A stretch of DNA of 64,000 nucleotides from assembly GCA_950295325.1 (NCBI GenBank), contig OX485803.1, positions 14,074,001 to 14,138,000 of the forward strand. Reading direction: 5' to 3'. This document shows, piece after piece, positions 43,082 through 53,491 of this stretch (the stretch's first letter is position 1; the number at the start of each line of letters is the position of its first letter). Under the pieces are notes generated by a model, which saw only the letters and a program-made list of their open reading frames with translations, searched no databases and was not told the origin of the DNA. The translations under genes were made by a program, and so were the position numbers. The DNA is from Polytrichum commune. Taxonomy: Eukaryota > Streptophyta > Polytrichopsida > Polytrichales > Polytrichaceae.

Positions 43082-43510
43082 CCTGCCGTCGGAGGTGTAT
43101 AATGTTTTACAAGAATCCTGTCCTAGGACCAAGCACGGGGGTTGGAGCCCCTTGAAGATGAACTCCACGACCGCATGGGTGTTCTCGGACTTCATGGAGC
43201 TCCACACGATCACCCACCATTTGGATAGGGCGACCTGCAGGAAGCGCCGAAGCCACGGGCGGAGGTACACTAGCTTGCTTTTGATGTACGCGGGGGGACC
43301 ATCGTAGTTGGCGTCCTCGGGCTTGCAGAAAGGGACCGTTGGGACCTTCGGACAATGCACGCACTGGACAAGGACCCCGTTGAGGTCTAGCACGAGGAAC
43401 CGGGTTTTGGGAGGCGAAGGTGGCGAGGGCAAAATCGGGGGGACCACCACGCTGTCCTCCACACTCCTCGGAGAGGATCGGTGGGGAGCCGCGACGCTAT
43501 GCTCCGAACC
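43082..43510 (-). CDS. FCP1/NLI-phosphatase-like gene, 5' part
   Basis: The exon begins after an acceptor (CGTCGCCGCAG) at 43511; an upstream exon with the start codon was not found. After a Pro-rich leader it reads FLVLDLNGVLVQC: the HAD motif I with nucleophile Asp kept and the second Asp changed to Asn (DLN instead of DxD). Then come YLRPWLRRFLQVAL, VIVWSSMKSENT and LVLGQDSC, matching motif II and later parts of the FCP1 homology domain. The frame is cut at 43082 by copy B. The Asp to Asn change suggests reduced or lost phosphatase activity, as Asp at that place normally acts as acid/base. Confidence 0.7.
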
Positions 43511-43985
43511 CTGCGGCGACGAGCGAGAGAAGGCGGCGAGGACTATGTTATGCTATGTCCATCTCAAGCAGAACGGAAATTTTGTGCAAACACAAGAAGA
43601 ATTGGACCATTGGTGGCAACAAAAACATACAAGGGGAACAACATACATTGGGACATGGATGCAAACATATGGGCGCCAAAAATAATAATTTTATTTTTAC
43701 AAATTTCTATGTACAATTTGATGGGGGGTGAACCGCGGTGAACTAGCCATTCACACTATCCTAACTGTGCATCTACAAAATTGCATGTAAGCGCCGCGCA
43801 ATATCGAGCGTAGTCGAGTGCAGGGTGACGAAATGATCGCGAAGGGGGGCACTGAAGGGGCGCATGTATTGGACATATGGGCATCGGAAGGCCGGGGTGC
43901 AGTTCCTCCTAGCTAGGGGGACAAGACCACGCCAACAAGACAATGACCCAGGAGGTTTGGGTCGATCGACCCAAACTGAGAGGTC
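43511..43985. other. Gap between FCP1-like and ParB/methyltransferase-like genes
   Basis: No gene assigned. It probably holds the 5' exon or promoter of the FCP1-like gene and the 3' untranslated region of the next gene. One copy of the 22-nt palindrome lies at 43955-43976, just beyond the downstream gene's stop. Confidence 0.4.
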
Positions 43986-45480
43986 TCAGTGTATTACCTC
44001 GCCCAGGTCATGTCTCGATGCCGTGGAGGGCTCCATCGTCTGCACTGCCCCTCCTCTCTCTCCAGCGCCTTTTTCAACGACATCAGCAACCTTCTCCTGC
44101 AAAGGTTCAGGATCAGGCCCTTGTCCTAAACCAATCTCCGCATGTGCATCATGCATGGGTTCATCGACTTGGTTAGGAGTAGAGGTATCACCAGGCCCTT
44201 GCAAGCCTTCAACATCTAACATGGTTGTGTCTTTTTCACACCCATGTTGGTCAAGGGACGACTGTCCTGCACCAAGGTTTGGGTCACCCGACCCAAACTG
44301 TCTTGCATCGGGGTAGTTCCCTTGTGGCACTACACAGGGGGGGGTGTTTGGGTCATCCGACCCAAACATTCGGGGGTCGTCATGCTGGTGAGGGGGAGCT
44401 ATCACTATGGGGGGCCAAAGTGGTGGAGGCCCCAAAGGAGAGGAGGCTCCAGAGACACGCCAGATGTTGGGATCGTCCACTTGCTGGACCGGGGCGTAGG
44501 GGACATTGTGGCCGCATCATGTGTTGGAAACTGAATGACGCTTGCGGCACAAACTGTTGAGGAATGCTCTGGGCAGGGAAGCCGGCGGGCAAGTGCGGAA
44601 AGGCGCTCGAGGGAGCCACCACCAATCCTTGCGCCCACATTCCTTGAATGACCTGCGATATCAGGTCGGCGCTGGATGGAGGTTGGGCCATCGCCCTTTG
44701 TCGCTCCTGCTCCAATAGGAGAGCCCTCAACTCTGCTACCTCGTTCCACATTGAGGGTTCTTCTGCGGCAACCTTCTGCATGCGGACTCGCTGCTCCTCG
44801 TCCCTCCGCATCTTCTCGTTCGCCTCCTCCACAGTCAGGACTTCTGGTTTCACCCTAACCATGCCTGCGAACGATGTCGGGGAGGGGGGATCCGATCTGA
44901 GCCGTTTGGCAAGCTCCATATCGTCCTCGTCCTCGCTGCTTATGGCGATGGTCTCCTCCCTTGCGTAGTCGCTGTAGAGCTTCTTCCCCTTCAACTTCCT
45001 CCTCTCCCTGAACGTTGCTGTCGCGTCCCTGGAGTACATGTCTCTAGCATCGTCCACCGTGAGGACAGGCACCAACTTGCTTTGCGGGGTTGCCACCCGC
45101 ATAGCTTTCTTCCGTTGGGGGGCTTCTGATTCTTGCGTGTAACCCGTTGCTCCTTCTTCTACCTCTCCTTCCGCCTTATGGTCCTCTTGTTCCTCTTGTT
45201 CCTCCTCCTCCTCCACCTCGTCACCTGGCCCCCGAGATGAGGTACCCGGATACAATCCTACGAGTGGTTCGGGTGCTCCAACTGGAGCACTTGTGGCAAA
45301 TTCTGCAGGGTTGACACGCCTTGCCATATCCATCGGGTTTTCACCCCCCTCTACAATCTCCTCCATGTAGCTCCCCGGGATCCAATCGAGGATGTCCATC
45401 TTCTTGGCTAGGACTTTTTGGGTTTTGTAAAATTGAAGATCATTGTCCTCTATATAGGAGTACATCTTCAAACCCAACAT
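43986..45480 (-). CDS. ParB/methyltransferase-like gene, exon 3 (frameshifted)
   Basis: Starts after an acceptor (AATGTCCAG) in phase 0 with MLGLKMYSYIEDNDLQFY, which completes a methyltransferase-like motif begun in exon 2: a glycine-rich turn, then a strand ending in an acidic residue. The rest is low complexity: an acidic run (EEEEEQEEQED), a KGKKLYSDYAREE segment, a coiled coil and a Gln/Pro-rich tail. Near 44515-44535 the sensible frame shifts by one base, going from SFQHMMRPQ to VPYAPVQQVDDPN. The second frame is open to TGA at 43986. Two palindromes here (44277, 44346) are translated as FGSGDPN and FGSDDPN. Confidence 0.5.
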
Positions 45481-45662
45481 CTGGACATTCAAAAAACAAC
45501 TTGGATCAGAGATATGCTCATTAAATTACACCAAGAACAAGAAAAAGAAACAATAAAAGAAAACCAATACAAAAGGTTTGGGTCGCTCGACCCAAACCAT
45601 CACTGTGGCAAGTTTGGGTCGCTCGACCCAAACTATAAACCAACTATTTTGAAGTTACTTAC
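45481..45662 (-). other. Intron 2 of the ParB/methyltransferase-like gene
   Basis: 182 nt, ATG/GTAAGT donor and TGTCCAG acceptor, phase 0. It contains two 22-nt palindromes at 45576-45597 and 45612-45633, 36 bp apart. Confidence 0.7.
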
Positions 45663-46994
45663 CATGCCAGCATAGATAGGTTTGGAACCCCCGAAGACGT
45701 TGAAAATAGAATCCCCTCTTCTTGTCAAGGCCCTCATTATCCGTAAGTAGAACTCCATCCGCAACTCGTCGGCAGTATAGTTCGCGTACTTGGCCTCGTC
45801 GTAGAGGCTCTTGCTCGCACCCAACCCCTCTGGTACTTGGAAGAGTTTTTCCATCCGGTTTATGGGGTGGTTGTCGACCTTCAGCAAGTTCGCTTTGTAT
45901 ACAAAGTACAAACACAATACGTCGACAAGCTTTGTTTTTTTGTCCTTCAACGTCGAGTAAGACCCCTCCGCCGGTGCAGCAATGTAATGAGATTTAGAGA
46001 CAGCATAATCAGGTTGCAATTTCCTCGCAATCTCATATACCTGCTCCGCCCTCCTATCTTCGACTATCCACAACCAAATGTCGACCTCCCTAAATTTAGG
46101 ACTTGCATAGTCGACGAACTTTGATAGGAAGGGCTCATAGAAGGGGGTGCTCATAGTACCCTCAAACGAATTTCCAGGAATGTTCCTGAAGTCTATCATC
46201 CCAAAGGGGAATCGATCCCCAGCATTCGTCCTTATTGTCTTGTGAGCCTCAACGCCAGGCCACCCCTGGATTTTTAGAGGCTCTAGGGTGACAAGGTTGA
46301 AATGCGCGTCCCCCTCAAAACTGACAATTTTCTTCTCCTTTATGAAATTCGAGAAGACACGCGCTGTGTGATCAGGAAGTGCCCGATTCTTCCCACCTTT
46401 CACCAGCTTGGACCGCAGGAAGTCTTCCCCCGCTTCCCTGATGAGAGCCGCCATAGATGCACTTGTGAACTTGTACTCCGCCTTGAATGCTTTCCAGTTT
46501 GCGTCGTGGACCTCGCCATCCACAAAAAGGTTCATTTCGGGGACTATCTTGTGCAACTCTTGGACGATGGTGTTCTTCTTCTTCTTATTCTCCGTCCATT
46601 CCTTCATGGTGTAGCATGAAGGAACGAATGATTTAGGCTTGGAGAAGACTATCTTTGGGTGCGTCCAACATCTCTTTGCCGTGGGCTCGACGTGCAGGAT
46701 GTGCGTGGCCGCCTTCCCCATGTCTGTCTCCGAAAGCCCTTGGAGTGTTCGAAAGAATTCTCTCATCAAAGGCTTGAGCTGCTTGAAACGTGCGGTCGAG
46801 TTGAAAAGTAGGCCTGTGTCGGGATCCATCAGGTCCCCCGTCTCATGCTTTTCGAACACGTTCTTCCACTTCGACCAGATATGGTCGGATGTTGTTATCA
46901 AATAAATTTCTCCTCGCAACTCGTTATATTTCTTTTGCTTGTGACTCGCATTGTCAATGGAGGAGAACTTATTGATCATTTGGTACTTGAAATA
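45663..46994 (-). CDS. ParB/methyltransferase-like gene, exon 2
   Basis: 444 codons between an acceptor (TTTATGTGCAG) and a donor (ATG/GTAAGT). The second half resembles a permuted (beta-class) DNA amino-methyltransferase. GMIDFRNIPGNSF sits where motif IV (DPPY-like) would be, followed by FREVDIWLWIVEDRRAEQVYEIARKLQ and, at the end, MRALTRRGDSIFNVFGGS, a motif-I-like segment that continues in exon 3. The motif IV residues are degenerate, so catalysis is doubtful. The first half (WSKWKNVFEKHETGDL, HPKIVFSKPKSFVPSCYTMKEW) is unrecognised. In phages and bacteria ParB-like plus methyltransferase fusions occur; here the split over phase-0 introns shows a nuclear gene. Confidence 0.5.
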
Positions 46995-47195
46995 CTGCAC
47001 ATAAACATAGAAATTTATGTTAGATATGTATATGTTAGTTGGACATTTGCTTAGATGAAAAACCTTGAATATTAACTCTTACAAGGGTTTCGGTTTATCG
47101 ACCCAAACTATGAAACAAAACAAGAGTTTGGGTTGGTCGACCCAAACTATGAAACAAAACAAGCGTTTGGGTCGATCGACCCAAACCACACTCAC
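46995..47195 (-). other. Intron 1 of the ParB/methyltransferase-like gene
   Basis: 201 nt, GAG/GTGAGT donor and TTATGTGCAG acceptor, phase 0. Three palindrome copies (47087, 47126, 47165) are spaced exactly 39 bp apart, linked by TATGAAACAAAACAAG-like sequence. Confidence 0.7.
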
Positions 47196-48524
47196 CTCCC
47201 ACTTTGGATTCTTGTCCTTCGCATTCTCCCTCTCCTTGGGAGGCCTGCCGTAGAACTCCCACACCTCGCGTGAGGCCATGATGTTGCGAATCCACGAAGC
47301 TTGGTATGCCCGTTTCTTGTTCCCCATATTGAAGTAGCGGGAGATGTCACTGAGTCTGGTTTCGTCATCTGACCACACCACCAAGGCCTTCCACACCTTC
47401 AATTTATCTTTTTGGTTATTGGGATCATCCCACTCGGCCATGAGTTGGATTTTCTTCGACGCTTCCACGTTGTGTTGTCCGTCAATTAGCCAAAAATCGC
47501 CTTTTTGAATTGACAGCCACATATCCGGAGTGGGCATTTTTTTGTGTCCCTGGGGCATGACTACAATAGTTTGCCTATCGTCTTTGAATTGCTCGCTCAC
47601 TATCTGGGCGATTATCCAATCGACATAAGCATTTTCCTTTGCCCAAACACACTTTTCTGGTGGGGCTAGGTGACACTGAGCAATATTGATGTCAAATTTG
47701 AAGTCCCTACCCATGAAGAAACAGTGAGAACACTTGGTCGTGAAATTGTTCACGATTCTTTGGATCTCAGACGCATCCACTTCTTGTCCGGGCTTTGGCA
47801 TGCGCAGTTCTGGGGAAACTGGCTCGTTCGTCATAACTGATGCCGATTCTCTTTGCCTCTTTGAAGGAGTTGTCTGACGGCTGTTTGATGGCGTGGGTGT
47901 CTCACTATCCGCCGGTGTTGCCGTAGGCGTGGTTCTTCTTGAGTCAGCCGGAACCACCCGCAGCTTCCTCACTGTTTGAGGTCTCGACGAGCCCGCACCT
48001 TCTTCTGTTGTGGCCTTCCTCCTCACCGGCTGTTGTGATTTTGACTTGCTCTGTTGAGCCTTGTTTAATGCGTTGATTGCTTGCTTAAGCTTTGTAAACC
48101 TGGATGCCACCTTTGTGTTTGAAATGCTTCCATCTATGAAGATAGACTCTGGTTTAATAACCTCTGGCTCAATGCAAGTTTCTTTTACGTACAGGGGGTC
48201 AAATGCCTCGGAGAATTGATGCATGAACATGTGCGCATTCTGCATTGCAGAATTCTCGAGTATGACGTCCACGTAGTCACCTAGAGCCTGTACTGACGCC
48301 ACCTCCCACCCCATCAAAGTTGCCCATGTGTTTTGATCCACTGTCCCAACTTTCACCACAAAGAGGATCTTGAATTGAGATGCCTTCACCACTTGGAGAG
48401 ACCATGCAATCACCAGCCCATCCTTAGGCACATAAGATTCATCTTCAGGTGTTTCGTGTTCCTGCCAAACCACATCTGGTGCGAGCATGAACCATCTCTC
48501 TCCAGGTCTTTTTTTGGGGGCCAT
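47196..48524 (-). CDS. ParB/methyltransferase-like gene, exon 1
   Basis: Chosen start ATG at 48524 (MAPKKRPGERW); TTTCTTGCAG just before it suggests an upstream untranslated exon. Residues 1-170 are unrecognised, residues 180-250 Ser/Thr/Pro/Arg-rich and disordered. Residues about 285-360 contain CSHCFF, YVDWIIAQIVSEQF, TIVVMPQG and FWLIDGQHNVEASKKI, the DGQHR-like signature of ParB/sulfiredoxin-fold nuclease or CTPase domains. LSDISRYFNMGNK follows, similar to the helical part after it. ParB-fold proteins bind palindromic sites or act as nucleases. Exon ends WE/GTGAGT in phase 0. Inference of the fold rests on one motif and its context. Confidence 0.5.
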
Positions 48525-48893
48525 CTGCAAGAAAACCACAACTCTGTTAGTTTTGGTCGTTCGACCCAAACTATTACAAATGTATATTAGCATGTAGACG
48601 GGAATGACTGATGTCATATATGTTGAGGTCACGAATTGGCAGGTTTGGGTAGATCGACCCAAACACAAGCTAGTAGTGGGTTTGATAATTGGCAACAATT
48701 ATCTACTGTATGAAATTAGCTCGATCGTGCAATACGAATTTTGAGATAGTAGGTCAAATAATTATTAGTGCTTTGTTTTTTGGTAACTTTCATATTTCTT
48801 AGATATAAGTGTACATCCCAAAATAGATCTGTATAATAAATTTGTTTCATGAGATTTTATTTTATTGGAACGATATGAATATGTTTTGCCATG

Positions 48894-49405
48894 GTTTGGG
48901 TCGCTCGACCCAAACCAGCTTTTGTGTTTGGGTCGCTCGACCCAAACCAGCTGTTGTGTTTGGGTCGCTCGACCCAAACCAGCTGTTGTGTTTGGGTCGC
49001 TCGACCCAAACCAGCTGTTGTGTTTGGGTCGCTCGACCCAAACCAGCTGTTGTGTTTGGGTCGCTCGACCCAAACCAGCTGTTGGGTTTGGGTCGCTCGA
49101 CCCAAACCAGCTTTTGTGTTTGGGTCGCTCGACCCAAACCAGCTGTTGGGTTTGGGTCGCTCGACCCAAACCAGCTTTTGTGTTTGGGTCGCTCGACCCA
49201 AACCAGCTGTTGGGTTTGGGTCGCTCGACCCAAACCAGCTGTTGTGTTTGGGTCGCTCGACCCAAACCAGCTTTTGTGTTTGGGTCGCTCGACCCAAACC
49301 AGCTGTTGGGTTTGGGTCGCTCGACCCAAACCTGCAGTTGTGTTTGGGTCGCTCGACCCAAACCTGCAGTTGTGTTTGGGTCGCTCGACCCAAACCAGTT
49401 TCCGT
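48894..49405. repeat. 32-bp tandem array of the palindrome, 16 units
   Basis: Palindrome starts run from 48894 to 49374 at exactly 32-bp steps. The centre is CT in every unit. The 10-bp linker is CAGCTGTTGT-like with small variants (CAGCTTTTGT, CAGCTGTTGG, TGCAGTTGT). Translated frames on both strands are just this repeat and are not genes. Confidence 0.95.
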
Positions 49406-51194
49406 ACACTGAAACAACAAAGATTAGTTGTGAATAATATGTATTCTCAACTAATTCTTGTTGTTTCAATTTACGATCGCTAATGATACATTGCTTATTA
49501 TGAAATGTTTGTTATAAAATGCTTATTAAATGATGTTTATTATATAATACATGTGATAGAATGCTTAGAATAGAATTCTTGGGATAAGTATAAGAAAAAC
49601 AAACTTATGCACCAAAAACGTTACCTGTTCTTGGAAGGTTTAGAAGAAGCTTTTCTTGCAAACTATAAGTGTAATTCGAATCTGAGAAGCAGTTGTGCTC
49701 TAATCTCACAAATACTGGAAACTCTGTTGAACCTTAGACCGCTCTACAGATGAAATGAACAAAACTTTTAATGTCGCAACACTCTGTGTGTAAAGGTAAT
49801 AAGATTTGAAGACCCTAAACCCTCAACACTCCGAATTTCACAAACTCACAACCCTCAAAACTCTGAATCTAATCCTTCAAGCTATCACCAATCTGATAAT
49901 AAACCCTCAGCACTCAACACTATAAAGCTCTTAAACCCTCAACACTCTGAATCTAATTCCTTCAAGCGTCAACAATGTAAATGCTAAACTTCAACACTCT
50001 AAACTCCACACTCTAAACTTCACAACCTTCAACATTGTAAAGCTCACTCCTTCACGCTATGAACATTCTAAAGCTCCTAAACACTTCACACTCTGAATCC
50101 TTAAACCCTCCACACTCTGAAACTCACAAAGTATCAATACTCTTACGAATAAACCAAGAAGAAGAATCAGACAATAACCTATAGCATCTATACTCGCACG
50201 ATAGAAGACCAGAATGTGGAATCTACATGCTCTACCAAGAGAATGGAGGGAGGAAGAGAATGGAGGGAACGCGTCACTTCGTGGAGGCGGCGCTTCCAAG
50301 AGCGGCGCGGAGCTCACTTTAGGTGAAGAGGTAAAAAGACCCGGGTAGGGCAACCTTTCGGGTTTTGTTCCCCTCGGGAAAAGGCCCTAAACCCTGGCTT
50401 TAGGGCACCCCTTGAAACCCTAAACCCACGCAAATAGGTTCACGGGGCAGCTGTAATCCCTAAACCCTTACCACCCGACCTTTGGCGGCATTTAATTTGT
50501 TCCGAAACAGGTACATATCCTAAGGTTTTCACATAATTTTCAATTTTCCAAAGTATTTGAACTTATAGGCTCCTAAGTTGTTTACCGACTTTAGATATTA
50601 AGTAACACAATTTATTTCACATTCATCTTTGTCATCTGTGTTGATCATCTTTCCCAACTCCGGTTTTAATGTATTGAATTAGATTGTCCTTGATTGGGAT
50701 TGCTTAAATTGAAATTAATCCATTACGTGCTTTATAATTTGACATGTGTAGACATATGGAATCACAAATGCTCAAAGGCAATTACACGGTTTAATACTAT
50801 TAGTATGGTACCATTTGTATGGTTTGGTAATATGAATACGTATTTTTATTTATGTGATGCTTAATGCTGGAGGACAAGGTTGTAGCCTATCATAGATCAC
50901 TTAAAAGTAGCTTTACACTAATGCAATTATACAAGTTTATGTATTGTCAATTATTCTAATATGGAATTACGCTAATTGTATTCATACCTTATCATAGTTT
51001 TTTGTCAAAAAGAAAAAATCGGTTATTTGATTTATATCATGGAACATGAATATATTTATATGGAAGTTGTCATTTAAAGTAAACAAGAGAAGCATAACGA
51101 TTAAAATTGTAACCCTTGCACCCCCTTGGAGTTCAACATCATATGAAGCCATTGAAGCAATCACTTTGTTGGTCAATGGTCGTTACACATATAC

Positions 51195-51217
51195 TAGGGT
51201 TTAGGGTTTAGGGTTTT
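51195..51217 (+). repeat. Short interstitial TTTAGGG run
   Basis: About three units of TTTAGGG, the plant-type telomere repeat. Too short to be a telomere. Confidence 0.7.
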
Positions 51218-51221
51218 CAAA

Positions 51222-52160
51222 TAAGAATAACAAATTGGGACTTGTTGCACCACAAGCCATAAATGATTGGCACATAGGTCAAATGACGAGGCCTCAGTGC
51301 ATGCAAAATTATTTACAAATGTATTTAGTTATGACAACATTTCAATTCAAGGACATGGAATATGGTTGTGTGGTCGTTTACAAGAAAATTCAATAAAGCA
51401 AACATACGATCTAGTGGTTACAATCAAGTCATCCTTAGTATGAGGATTCTAATAACAAGATTATAGTACATACAATCTTTATCATGTTAATATCTTATTT
51501 GAAATAATTTAACACTATATACTTATGAAAGGTACGTGATATAATTTTGTGAATGTTATAATGACATACATTTCCAACTTTACATGCTTTGGTCACAAAC
51601 ACTGCTAAAGATAAAATGGATTTGAGGATAAGTTCAAACATCCTTGAAAGAGTGGAGTAGAAAGTGTTATGTGTGCTTGGAATTTCTTAAATAAAAATAA
51701 TAAATTGGGACTTGTTGCACCACAAGCCATAAATGATTGGCATGTATGTCAAATGACGGGGCCTTAGTGCTTGTAAATTTAAATACAAAAGTTTTTAGTC
51801 ATGACAACATTTTAATTGGAGGATGAGAAATACGGTTGTGTGAACGTTTAGGGTCTAAACTCACTAAAGCGAACATGTGATATAGTTGTCATAATCAGGT
51901 CATCCTTAGTACGTGGAGACTAATAACAAGGTTATAGTACATACGATCTTTATCATGTGAGTATGTTATTTGAAATAATTACACATTATATACTAATGAA
52001 AGGAACATTTGATTTTGTGAATGTTATGAGGACATACATTCCCAACTTTGCATGTTTTGCTCATAAACAATGCTAAGAATAAATTGTATTTGAGGATAGG
52101 TTCAAACATCCTTGGAAAAATGAACTAGAATGTGACATTTGTGCTTGAAATTTCATTAAT
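51222..52160. repeat. Two direct repeats of about 470 bp
   Basis: CTTGTTGCACCACAAGCCAT at 51241 recurs at 51711. Downstream landmarks (ATTTGAGGATA, CAAACATCCTTG) repeat at the same distance, showing a diverged tandem duplication with unit 470 bp. Confidence 0.8.
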
Positions 52161-53072
52161 GACTTCCACAAAGGTTAGTCATTGTCATAGTTGCATGCTT
52201 GAGAATGGAGTAACGTTGTGTGCACACTTTACAAATGACATATTGTGAGCTTTAAGAGTTTTTTCTCATTTGCACAATGTCATGTTTGTTTTTTGTTGTT
52301 AATATTATATATTTCCTCTTTTGATGGTCTCATTAGCTACTTTAACGGTTGTATTTAGTGATTTTTACCATATGGAGTTAAACGATGTTGCCACATTTTT
52401 GTCAAAATAATTGTTAAAATATATTATAATGTTTGAGTTCAAATAGAGTAATATCTTGCAACATAATTTATTATGTTCCTTAGATGGATCAAAGGGAAGT
52501 TGTTGGGAATTATTTTCTAAATCTTATATCAGATCTACATTTCCTTTAATGCACTTGTTAAAATACATGCCGCTACTACCTTTCCTACCAATGGTGCAAG
52601 TCATATTCACTTTAAAAAATAAAAAACGGATACAATATCTCAAATCGTGACAATACATATTTATTCTACATACAGAATATATGTGAACTCAGACAACTTG
52701 ATGGTTGGGGCACCAAAGAGCCACGCTTAGTACACATTTTCTATTAGAATCACGAGGCGGGAAAATATGTCAGAAGGTTTGAATTACCGGCTAAAGGGGA
52801 ATCAAGCGGGAAAGGTATCCAAGAGGAAGCAGGGCAGCGGATGCGGACAGTATAAAGGGCCAGCCTCCCCGAAAAGTCGGTCCTTTTTGCTCATCTCCCT
52901 TTCCAGAAATTGCAGCAAGCTCTCTCATTTGGAGCTCCACTACAAGGTTAGAGCACACTAGCATTCATGAGCAAGCAATCACAACATTCATCCATGACTT
53001 TTATTTCCCTACATATACTATATTTAGATTTCACCATATTCACGCCGCATTATACGGCGTATTTTACGGACA

Positions 53073-53491
53073 GTTTGGGTCGCCCGACCCAAACCTATCC
53101 CCACAGTGGCCAGGTAGTAGGGTTGACTCAAAGCCCATCCCCCCCCCACATAGTTTGGGTCGGTCGACCCAAACCCTTCTCCACAGTGGGAAAATACTTG
53201 GGTTGACTCCGAGCCCATCCCCCCCCTACATAGTTTGGGTCGTTCGACCCAAACCTTTCTCCACATTGGGCAGGTACTAGGATTACCTCAAACCCCATCC
53301 CCCTTAGATAGTTTGGGTCGGTCGACCCAAACCATTTCCCACATATTGCAGGTACTAAGGTGGACTCTGAGCCCATGCCCCCCCTACAAGGTTTGGGTCG
53401 GTCGACCCAAACCCTTCCCCACAGTAGGCAAGTACTGGGGTTGACTTCGAGTCCATCCCCCCCTACATAGTTTGGGTCGGTCGACCCAAAC
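53073..53491. repeat. 78-80 bp tandem array of the palindrome, 6 units
   Basis: Palindrome starts at 53073, 53153, 53233, 53311, 53391 and 53470. Linkers have TTCCCCACAGTGG, GGTACTAGG, TTGACTC and CCCATCCCCCCC landmarks and share nothing with the 32-bp array linker. Centre dinucleotides are CC, GT, TT, GT, GT and GT. Confidence 0.95.

Larger units (their letters stand above)
43955..48664. repeat. Dispersed 22-nt palindromes (10 copies)
   Basis: Each has arms GTTTGGGTCG and CGACCCAAAC (or one or two mismatches) around a variable dinucleotide. Copies start at 43955, 44277, 44346, 45576, 45612, 47087, 47126, 47165, 48550 and 48643. They lie in the 3' flank, the last exon, both introns and the 5' flank or intron of the ParB/methyltransferase-like gene. 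Confidence 0.9.
49406..53072. other. Non-coding interval with minor repeats
   Basis: No supported gene. 49805-50135 is a low-complexity tract of CTCAACACTCTGAATC-like words. 50340-50470 has several CCCTAAACCC words. 51195-51217 is a short TTTAGGG run. 51241-52160 is a direct duplication. 52770-52970 has a possible TATAAAGG box at 52852 followed by unassigned sequence. Confidence 0.4.

Noticed and set aside
48894-49405. CRISPR array
   Set aside because: Spacing is regular and the repeat is palindromic, but the linkers are near-identical 10-mers rather than unique spacers, and the genome is eukaryotic. It is a simple tandem array.
48842-49483. Long ORFs on both strands over the 32-bp array
   Set aside because: All are translations of the same repeat in different frames. 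They exist because the unit has no stop in several frames.
51195-51217. Telomere or telomere-proximal DNA
   Set aside because: Only about three TTTAGGG units with unrelated DNA on both sides.
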